This document shows positions 55,693-64,000 of a DNA stretch of 64,000 nt, piece after piece. This stretch comes from Spinacia oleracea (taxonomy: Eukaryota > Streptophyta > Magnoliopsida > Caryophyllales > Amaranthaceae): contig NC_079492.1 of NCBI RefSeq assembly GCF_020520425.1, positions 67,261,671-67,325,670 on the forward strand. Direction: 5' to 3'. Numbering within the stretch: the first letter of the stretch is position 1; the number at the start of each line of letters is the position of its first letter. The position numbers were made by a program, and so were the translations under genes. The notes under the pieces were generated by a model. The model had not been told where the DNA came from. It worked only from the letters and a program-made list of their open reading frames with translations, and did not search any database.

Positions 55693-56094
55693 ATATTCCC
55701 CCTTTTTGGTAATGACAGCACTTGCAAACTTTTACAACCAGAGATTAATCAATACTAGGAGCAATTTCGGTTTCTAATTTTGTAACAACAAACAATAATA
55801 AAAACTTACAAAATTTAGAAGAAAAAAAAACTTAAAAAAACTTACAGAGGAGAACCACGAGGTTTGGAGTCAGGAACTAGGTTTGATTATCCACCTTGGA
55901 AGTTTGCAACATATTTTCCCCCTGTTGGCATTGACAAAAAAGTATAGCATGAAATATAGAAATTCCAAACACAGTACCCCGCGATCAACGTTTGGCAAGT
56001 CAAGCTAGTCTCAAAGTATTGGAACCAATCACACCACAAAATAACAGGAAGCAATATCCAAGAAACTAGGAAAATAGTAGTTACCAACCAAAGC
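55693..56094 (-). other. Non-coding 3' region of the SIRE-like element
   Basis: It holds two purine-rich tracts on the minus strand (CCAAAAAGGGGGAATATTG near 55690-55710 and GCCAACAGGGGGAAAATAT near 55912-55930). No gene was seen. Confidence 0.5.
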
Positions 56095-56172
56095 AAGTCT
56101 TAAAAGTTATATACGTAGTAGTTTTGGATGCTCTGAGAGGTCTCGAAGAGGCGACTCTCCTCCTTCGACACC

Positions 56173-57565
56173 ATGGGCAGGCCTCGGAAGAATCATGCCA
56201 AAACTTCTGGAAAACAATCAAAATCGAAAGATGATGATCTCTCTAGACCAGTTACACGCGCAATTTCAAAGAATTCTCATGCTTCTCCAATGGTGGAAGA
56301 TGACGCCATTTCTGTGGAATCAAGCTTGGACCCTGTTGACCCGCAACTATCTGAGCCTGAAATTCTTACTCCGAAATCTTCTTTAGCAGCATTACAGGTT
56401 CGTTCTCAGGTACGTGATGAATTTAATGCGTGGATCAATGGAGTTGAATCAGGGAGGGATATTCGTACCCATTTTTCTTCGAATGTTAAAAATGGCGGGG
56501 AAGGGGGTACTGGGCCTAATTTGAATTCTACTACTCTCAATGAACCTGTAAGAATGCATATGGATGAAAATGTGTTGTTGAATCCTCCTATTTCTCCTGC
56601 TAATACTTCGATTCATTCGTCCCCTGTTTTGTCCCCTGTTATAATTGAAATCGAAGATATTGAAGATGAAATTTGTTTCTGGCAATCTGCGATTGTATGT
56701 TTTGTGTTGGGGGCTAACCCTCCTCAACATGTAATGGAAGGGTTTGTACACAGGATTTGGGGGAAATTGGGGGTGGACAAGGTTTCTATGATTGGGAAGG
56801 GTATATTCATTGTTCGATTCCTCACCATGGAAAACTGCCAGAAGGTCTTAAATGGGAATGCTCAATTTTTTTGATAAGAAACCCCTCATCAAACCTTGGT
56901 CAGCTGAGGTGAATTATGCTAAGGATCCAGTGAAACAGGTTCCAACCTGGATTAAGTTGCCTGGTTTAGATGTGAAATACTGGGGGGAAAAGAGTATGTT
57001 TAAGATAGCTGGTCAAGTGGGCAAAGAAATTAGAGTTGATCAAGCTACAAAAAATAGGGACAAATTGATGTTTTCAAAGGTATTGGTTGAGGTGAACCTT
57101 GGTCAAACCTGCCCCAAATTAATTCAGTTTGTCAATGAGAAGGGAGATCTTGTGGACCAACCTGTGGAGTATGATTGGTTACCTACCATTTTCTCCCACT
57201 GCAAGGGGTTGGGTCATGAGAGTAGGGTATGCTCTAAACTACAAAAACCACCACAGAGGAAGGAATGGAGACCTAAAACTGTCCAACAAGTGAAGGAACC
57301 TTCTCTAATTCCAACTGGTGGGGTGCAGCCAACTGTTGGGGAGGCTCAGGTACCTGCAGTGGAACACATGGTGGGGAGTGGGAGGAAAGATGGTTTTGTC
57401 CAAGCTACCTCCTTCAGTAGACAACATGGACAACAACTCAGACCTGTAATTACAAAGAACAGTTTCCATGCTCTCAACTTGGAAAATATAGATGGTTTTG
57501 AACCTGTAGGGGATGTTGCTGGTCTGTTGGATCAGGGGTTGATGACCCCTAGATCCAATGGATAG
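56173..57565 (+). pseudogene. LINE ORF1 (DUF4283 / zinc knuckle), frameshifted
   Basis: Starts MGRPRKNHAKTSGKQ with a basic, low-complexity N-terminus, then a DUF4283-like region (EICFWQSAIVCFVLGANPP, then FIVRFLTMENCQKVLNGN). A run of seven T (about 56866-56872) shifts the frame: six T would continue QFFDKKPLIKPW without a break. The second half has WIKLPGLDVKYWGEKS and a knuckle FSHCKGLGHESRVC in which the usual first Cys is Phe. ORF1 proteins bind the LINE RNA. The stop TAG (57563) overlaps the ORF2 start in ATGGATAG. Confidence 0.85.
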
Positions 57566-60500
57566 TGTTCTTAGCTGGAATGTAAGAGGGCTAAACAGGA
57601 GAGCAAAACAGATGGAGGTGAAGAGATTCATTCACACCCATAATATTAAACTGGTTAGCCTTCTTGAAACCAAGGTTAAGGCATCCAAATTGGGTGACTT
57701 ATATCTTGGGGTGTGCCCTGGGTGGAACTTCACAACTAATATATGTTGCTCCACTACAAGTAGGATTGTGTTAGCTTGGGATCCTAACTCTTTTATACTG
57801 AATATTTTGTCAATGAGAAGTCAACTCATTCACTGCTTCATCACTCCAAGAAGCACAGGTGTGGGATTTCTTGGTACCTTCATCTATGGCATGAATACTA
57901 AGGAGGATAGAGTGCCTTTATGGAACTCTCTCACTCAAATTTCAGACAACTGTACCTAACCATGGATCATCATGGGGGATTTTAATGCTCTAATGGATGT
58001 TGAAGTTAGAGTGGGTGCCCTTGTCAGAATTAGGGAAATTCAAGCTATGAGAGCTTATATGAATCACTGAAGCCTGTCCACCATCAAAACAGTGGGGAGA
58101 CAATTTACTTGGAATAACAAACAAGTGGGGGAGGACAGAGTGCTGTCTAGAATTGATATAGTGTTGACTAATGCTAGCTGGACTGACATGTATCCTGATG
58201 TAGAGGCTAACTTCTTACTAGAAGGCCTTTTTGATCATAGCCTTATGATTCTCAAGGGATATAGAAGAACCAACTCCAAGAAACCTTTCAGGTTTTACAA
58301 TATGTGGACCTCTGCAGACAGTTTCATGGGTTTGGTCCAAGGAGTTTGGAATAAACAGGTTCATGGTTGCCACATGTACAGATTACAACAAAGGCTGAAA
58401 TGGCTCAAAGTTGAACTGAAAACTTTGAATAAAGCTGGTTTTAGCAATGTGGAAGCTGAAGATGTAAAAACATATGCAGCTCTATTAGAAAAACAAGCAA
58501 TTCTCCACCAACTCCCTGGTGACTTCATAGCTGCAACTGAAGAGAAACAAGCTGCAGAAGAGTATAGGATTGCACACCAAGTGTACCTATCTTTTTTGCA
58601 GCAGACTGCTAAACTTCAATGGCTGGAAAAGGGAGATGAGAACACCAAACTGTTTCATCAAAGTATCAAGCACAGGAGACAACAGAACTCAATTCATTCA
58701 ATCCATGATATGAATGGAAACTGGACAGATACCCCTGATGGAGTTAAAAGGGCTTTCACTCAATTCTATGCAGCTTTGTTTTGCAACAAGATGCACCAGA
58801 GAACTCCTGTGAACTCTCTGATTATGGATAGGGGGCCAAGACTAACTGATGCTCATAGAAGTTTGTTGGTGTGCAACTTCACCCTAGAGGAGATCAAAAG
58901 TGTCTTATGGTCAATTCCTGATCACAAAGCACCTGGAATGGATGGCTACAACAGCCATTTCTTCAAATCTGCATGGCACATCATTAAGAATGACCTACAT
59001 AGTGCTATCAATGATTTTTTCACCATTGGAAAAATTCTCAAAGAAATCAATGTAACTTCTATCACTTTGATCCCAAAGATTTCTGTTCCTGCTCCAGTGA
59101 GTGACTTTAGACCCATTGCTTGTTGCAATGTTATTTATAAATGCATCACTAAACTCATCTGTAGCAGGCTTAGCAAGGTACTCCCTGCAATTGTCTCTCC
59201 CAATCAAGGAGCCTTTGTTACTGGAAGATCCATCCTCCATAATGTCCTCATCTGCCAGGATTTGATCAAAATGTACAATCAATCTCAAACATGTCCCTGC
59301 TGCTTGTTGAAAGTAGATATCAGAAAAGCTTATGACATAGTTGAATGGGGCTTTATTGAAGAAGTTATGGTGGAGTTAGGGTTTCCCCCCTTTTTTGTTC
59401 AGCTCATCATGACTTGTTTGTCAACCACAAGGTACTCAATCCTCATCAATGGTGAGCCTAATGAACTAATCCAACCCCAGAGAGGTTTGAGACAGGGTGA
59501 CCCTTTGTCCCCTTTACTTTTCACTTTGTGTATGGACTATTTCTCTAGGTCCATGAAAGCAGTGGGTGAATGTCCCCAGTTCAGATTTCACACCAGATGC
59601 AGAACACTTCAGTTGAATCATCTGTGCTTTGCTGATGATTTACTAATGTTCTGCAAAGGTGAGCTTCACTCAGTTGCATTGCTGCTTGAGGGGTTCAAAG
59701 TTTTCTCAGATACCACTGGCCTACAGGCAAACCCCAATAAATCCTCAGTTTATTGTTGTGGAATTGTGGAGCACACTAAACTGAACATTGGCACAATCAG
59801 TGGTTTCACCTTTGGTACTCTTCCTTTTAGGTACCTTGGTGTTCCAATTAGCACCAGGAAGCTCCAAGGTGGTGAATGTGATCTCCTAGTGGACAAAATG
59901 GTGTCCAGAATTAAAATCTGGAGCTGTAGACATTTATCCTTTGCAGGAAGAACCCAGTTAGTCAATTCAGTTCTCATGAGCATTTGTGTGTACTGGGGGC
60001 AAATTTTCCTTCTTCCTAAGTCTGTAATTAAAAAAATCAATGCAGTCTGCAGAGCTTTTTTGTGGTTTGGCACTTATGATGATAGCAGACCTGGTCCTGT
60101 CTATTGGAACAATCTTTGTGGTTCTAAAACTCAAGGTGGGCTAGGTTTCAGGAATCTGGCTTGATGGAACCAAGCTGCAGTTGGAAAAATGGCTTGGGCT
60201 ATTGCTCAAAAACAGGATAACCTATGGGTTAAGTGGGTGCATGCTGTTTATGTTAAGCAAAAAGATTGGCTGGTGTATAGACCCTCTGTAGCTGCAAGTT
60301 GGGCTATAAAGTACATTTGCAAGGTAAAGCAAGACTGCTCAAATAGACTTCATTCCACTAGCTGGTTAACTGATCAAAAGTATTCTATTGGGGTCATGTA
60401 TTAACTGCTGTGTGATATGGCTCCAAAGGTCCATTGGCATTCCTATGTGTTGAATAGATTTACCCTCCCTAAACACAGAATAACCTTATGGCTTGCACTT

Positions 60501-60929
60501 CAAGACAGACTCAGGACCAGGGATAGACTTCATACCTATGGTGTCATCAATGATGATCAATGTGCTCTGTGTGGCTTAGGTACAGAAACTTGTACACATT
60601 TGTTTTTCTCTTGTCACTACAGTAAAGAGTGTTGCTCTTTGGTTTTACAGTGGTTGGGGTTTCACAGCTCTAGGACTCAACTGTCTGTTTTGCTGAAATG
60701 GCTCCACAAGTACTGTAAGAACCCTTTCAAAAGGAGAGTTGCTTATGCTGTTGTGGCCAGCATTGTGTATCAGATATGGAGAGCAACAAATCTGGCTATT
60801 TGGGAACAGACAGTTCCTTCTATTGTCAACACTGTGAAATGCATTCAGTATACTGTTACGCACAGGATCTTAAGTATCCTTAGTAAGAAAGTTAGAACTA
60901 GAGATAGGGAGTGGCTTCATTCTCTGTAA
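57558..60929 (+). pseudogene. LINE ORF2 (endonuclease / reverse transcriptase), four stops
   Basis: One frame of 1124 codons from MDSVLSWNVRGLNRR. An APE-type endonuclease (SWNVRGLN, LLETKVK, IIMGDFNALMD) is followed by RT (FRPIACCNVIYKCITKLIC, KVDIRKAYD, QGDPLSPLLF, FADDLLMF) and a C-terminal zf-RVT region (CALCGLGTETCTHLFFSC). Stops are at 57957 (TAA), 58068 (TGA), 60162 (TGA, likely TGG) and 60402 (TAA), with no frameshift. The protein nicks target DNA and primes reverse transcription there. The RT catalytic FADD is present, but this copy cannot make the full enzyme. Confidence 0.93.
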
Positions 60930-61191
60930 TAGTTGGTCTGTTGCTCTTGTGAGCTCCTGTTTCCTCTCTAGGGCTTGAGGGAGTCCTTCCTAGAAGGTTT
61001 GCCTCTCCCCTTTTGAGTGGTTATAATTGTTGTTGAGATTAATATATATAAAACTCTTCTTGCTTGCCAAAAAAAAAAGTCTTAAAAGTTTTGAAAACAA
61101 CAGAAAACAAAGGTCCACCCGAGATTAGTTATACAAAACAACAAAAACAAATTGTTTCATAGGCATAAAATAAAGATAGGCAGAATGGGAT

Positions 61192-62925
61192 TTAGGCTTG
61201 AGATGGGGAACCAGATGTAGCTGTTTCTTCAACAATTGTTTCCTCGACAGCTTCCAGGTTGTCAATCTTTGAAAGAATGGCTGCTCGAGTTGCATTTGCA
61301 TGATTAGAGTAGTGTTGAAGGTTGGCTTGAAGAGTATTCACAACTTCAACCAAGGAACCCACATGTGCCTGTAGTTGACTAATCTTGTGATCAGTTCTCT
61401 TCTGCAGTTCCACCAGGTGAGATACAGTAGCTTTGAGTTCCATGATGTGTTGATCCTTGGAACTCTCAGAAAACCCAGCAAACCCCGAGGAACTACCATA
61501 TTTTGAAGCAGGTGGCTGAGCTGGAGGAACTGGTCGAGCCAAGGATTGCCTCGAAGTGGTGTTAGCTTTGTTCCTCAGCTTGACTGCTTGAACCAATTCC
61601 TCTTTCTTGATAGGAACAACAACCTCAATCTCAGGTTCCTCTACATCATCCTGTTCCACCTGTTCCAATTTGTCAACCTCTACTTCTTTCTCCCCTGTGA
61701 TATCCATGTACACTGGTCCCCTCGTCTTATTCTCCCTACTAGCTACTCTAATATTCTTCCTTTTTCCATTCTGTGCAACAGCCTTTTTCCTTGGGGAGGA
61801 GTGAGGAACTCGAGAGAGTTTAACTCTCAAGGGGGTGAGTTCCTCATCCTCCTCTTCTTCTTTCTTCTCCTCCTTACCACATCTAATGACTTTTCCTTCA
61901 ACCACTTTTAGTTTTAACAGGGTAAGCATCTCGGATTGAACTATTTGAGTGGATTTTAGGGGCATGGTAGCATATTTGCTTAGATCAACCGAGAAACTCT
62001 CAAAGATTGAGGTGAGTAGTGAGGAATAGGGTATTTTGTATTTAGGGATGCAGGTGGAGAGGTGTTTGATCATGATAGCCGGAAAATTAATTGGAATTTT
62101 TCGTTTAAGACAGTACATTAGGCATGCATCAGAAAGACTTGCAATGTTCCTCTTTTAGGTGCGAGGAACTATGCCTCTCCAAACAATATTAAACAGGAGT
62201 TTTTGTAAAGGAGAAAAGGTGTTTTGTTGTGTGGATGTAGAGATTTTACAGTCCCCCCAAATTGACCCAACAATGTCATTCTCACTGACAGTTCCTATAG
62301 TCACCTTAACTTGACCTTTAACCTAGTCATCAAATCCTGAATTGGGAGTTCCAAACAGTTTCTCCAAATACACATCATCAAATTCAATTTTAGTTCCATT
62401 GACCACGCTGGAACACACATTATCAACACACGAAAAGTTTTTGCAGAACTCTTTCATTGCACCAGGAATTAAAGGGGATTTAGCATAAACACTCAACAAG
62501 CTTACCCATTGTTGTTGCTCGAGAAGTTCAGTCAATTTGTTGAATTTTGTAGCCTCACACCAAGTCGAGTTAATTGCGAACCCTTCCACCAAGTTGCTCT
62601 CTTTTGCCGTTAGTTTTGCCGGGCTGTTTCCTTCCCCCTGAGTTCGAGGACTCTCCGGTGCTTCCTCGATCTCCTCGATCTTATCGTCGGAATTCTCAAC
62701 ACGGAATTTTTTGGTTTTTCTGGTGGGTGATTGAGGATTAGGGTTTGGGGTGGTCATTTCCTCATCGGAGTTGACGTGTTCCCCTTGAGTGAGTGCAAGA
62801 ACTGGGGTGTGCATCTGAAGGGGAATTGGGGATTGCATGGGTGAGGTGTCCATGGGAACTGGGGAAGATGGGTTTCTTTTGCGTTTGAGGTTGGTGAGAT
62901 CGGTGTTGTGACTGGTGAGTACCAT
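61192..62925 (-). pseudogene. Extra ORF of the SIRE-like Copia element, two stops
   Basis: A 578-codon frame from 62925 (MVLTSHNTDLTNLKRKRNP) to 61192 with in-frame stops at 62323 (TAG) and 62155 (TAA). The N-terminal part is low-complexity, Pro/Ser-rich and acidic. The middle (LLFNIVWRGIVPR, SDACLMYCLKRKIPINFPA) resembles the plant-transposon-protein family found as an added ORF in some Copia elements, sometimes described as env-like. The end is a coiled coil (VSHLVELQKRTDHKISQLQA). No signal peptide or clear membrane segment was seen, so an envelope role is not supported here. Confidence 0.65.
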
Positions 62926-63351
62926 GGTGGAGTCGTTCTTATAGGAGGGTGGTTTGATGGTGGCAGAGGAGAAGACATGTGAGAGAGGTGAAAAATGTGG
63001 AGATGGAGAGTGAATGGGGGAGATGAGGGGTTCCTTCTATTTAATGCCAATGGGAACCGAGGAAATACTTTGAATTGGGTGACCTTGTTTTTAAATTTTG
63101 AAAATCAGTTTTAAATTCAAGAACAAAAAATTAAAAATAAAAAATAAATAAAAAAGTTTAACAGACTTGCTTAATCTTTGTATCTAGTATTTCTAATTTT
63201 AAGGATAATAGCTTATCGATTATATTTGTTGCGTAAGTAGATCGTCTACGATGGTAAGCTTCAACTATGTTTGCACACGTAAAGTTGTGTTCGTAATAAT
63301 CTATATGTACCACAGTTTTTGTTTTTGCCTTGGAGGAACTTCAATTGCAAA
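62926..63351 (-). other. Non-coding stretch between RNase H and extra ORF
   Basis: About 430 bp, AT-rich, without a supported gene, between the pol stop (63352) and the extra ORF start (62925). It could hold a splice acceptor for a subgenomic message; none was assigned. Confidence 0.45.
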
Positions 63352-64000
63352 TTACCTTAGTTTGATCATCCCAAGTTCCATCCTCATTTTCTCGTGTTTC
63401 TCCCTGTTTAAAGGCTTAGTTAAAATGTCAGCAATTTGGTGATCAGTTTGGCAAAAATCTAATTTAATTAAGCCTTTCTCAACATTATCTTTAAGGAAAT
63501 GGTGTCTAATGTGGATGTGTTTGACCCGGGAATGATGAACCGTATCTTTTGAAATACAAATAGCACTAGTGTTATCACAATAGATAGGAACACAATCATA
63601 GATAATACCAAAATCTCTTAACTGTTGTTTTATCCATAGTATTTGTGAGCAACAAGCTGCAGCAGCTACGTACTCAGCTTCAGCTGTGGATAGAGCAACA
63701 GTGTTCTGTTTCTTGGAACCCCAAGAAACCATGCATGGACCTAGGAACTGTACCATACCTGATGTGCTTTTTCTATTTACCAAGTCACCTGCATAATCAG
63801 CATCAGCATATCCTTTTAACTCGAATGATCCACTTCTTGGATAGAATAGGCATAGGTCATCAGTTCCTTTGAGATATCTTAGTATTCTTTTTACAGCAGT
63901 TAAGTGGGACTCCTTTTGATTAGATTGAAACCTTGCACATAGTCCTACACTAAGAGAAATGTCAGGTCTACTAGCAGTCAAGTATAGTAGTGATCCAATC
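63352..64000 (-). CDS. Copia RNase H region of pol, partial
   Basis: Open from the window edge to a stop at 63352. It has the hallmarks of the Copia RT-RNase H end: YLTASRPDISLSVGLCARF, RYLKGTDDLCLFY, ADADYAGDLVNRKSTSG, ALSTAEAEYVAAAACCSQ, YCDNTSAICISKD and HIHIRHHFLKDNV. RNase H removes the RNA strand during reverse transcription. No stop or frameshift is visible in this part. The rest of pol is outside the window. Confidence 0.93.
   Translation of the reverse strand, partial: IGSLLYLTASRPDISLSVGLCARFQSNQKESHLTAVKRILRYLKGTDDLCLFYPRSGSFELKGYADADYAGDLVNRKSTSGMVQFLGPCMVSWGSKKQNTVALSTAEAEYVAAAACCSQILWIKQQLRDFGIIYDCVPIYCDNTSAICISKDTVHHSRVKHIHIRHHFLKDNVEKGLIKLDFCQTDHQIADILTKPLNREKHEKMRMELGMIKLR

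Larger units (their letters stand above)
56109..61076 (+). mobile_element. L1-type LINE inserted in the SIRE-like element
   Basis: Flanked by a perfect 14-bp duplication AAGTCTTAAAAGTT (56095-56108, 61077-61090) and ending in a short A-run after GCTTGCC. Two overlapping ORFs: ORF1 (DUF4283 plus zinc knuckle) and ORF2 (endonuclease, RT, zf-RVT). It is 5.0 kb and full length at the 5' end. ORF2 has four stops and ORF1 one frameshift. Confidence 0.93.
54401..64000 (-). mobile_element. SIRE-like Ty1/Copia element, 3' part only
   Basis: On the minus strand the order from the right edge is RNase H (63981-63352), an extra ORF (62925-61192), a non-coding stretch, a purine tract (AAAAAGGGGGAATAT, near 55708-55694), and a probable 3' LTR (55692-54401). 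An additional ORF after RNase H is a known feature of SIRE/Maximus-type Copia elements. The element continues beyond the window, so the second LTR and target duplication cannot be checked. A LINE interrupts it. Confidence 0.7.

Overview
This window is plant nuclear DNA, most likely from a spinach-like member of the Amaranthaceae. It is AT-rich, has plant-type GT/AG introns, and carries LTR retrotransposons of both plant superfamilies, a plant L1-type LINE, a CACTA DNA transposon, Helitrons and many MITEs. The family-level placement rests on recognising a 23-kDa jasmonate-induced-protein-like gene and on familiarity with the Copia LTR; it is an inference. No rRNA, tRNA or CRISPR array was recognised, and there is no evidence of bacterial or organellar DNA.

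Layout. 1-9390 is host intergenic DNA packed with small elements: two related CACTA MITEs, Stowaway MITEs with TA duplications, two Helitrons, an 859-bp hAT element with an 8-bp duplication, a palindromic MITE, and one unrecognised exon on the minus strand (1912-2186). 9393-19800 is a full-length Ty1/Copia element (TSD ATGTG) with a broken gag-pol. Twenty bases further, 19821-31399 is a full-length Ty3/Gypsy element of the Tat type on the minus strand (TSD CACAC). Its gag-pol is one reading frame interrupted by seven stops, and it also carries a five-exon antisense gene on the plus strand. 31886-36097 holds two more Helitrons, the larger with captured gene-like DNA. 36230-36962 has a Stowaway and a Mutator-like MITE.

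37926-53923 is one disrupted host gene resembling the 23-kDa jasmonate-induced proteins. Its coding sequence is split by a ~13-kb CACTA transposon (about 38031-51082) and by a Stowaway MITE (51312-51662), and its last intron holds further repeats. The CACTA element carries a TNP2-type transposase (one in-frame amber) and a ten-exon gene fusing a TNPA-like region to an Ulp1-type cysteine protease (one frameshift, catalytic residues present). It also holds two arrays of the same 160-bp tandem repeat, one between the two genes and one inside an intron of the protease gene, plus a third, strongly palindromic array.

53965-54324 is a Stowaway. From about 54401 to the right edge is the 3' part of a SIRE-like Copia element on the minus strand: probable 3' LTR, an extra ORF and RNase H. 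A 5-kb LINE with a 14-bp duplication (56109-61076) is inserted into it.

Nearly every protein-coding sequence here belongs to a mobile element. The transposon genes work as gag/protease/integrase/RT/RNase H (LTR elements), endonuclease/RT (LINE), and transposase plus accessory protease (CACTA). Most carry a few nonsense codons but few frameshifts, which fits recent insertion followed by point-mutation decay.
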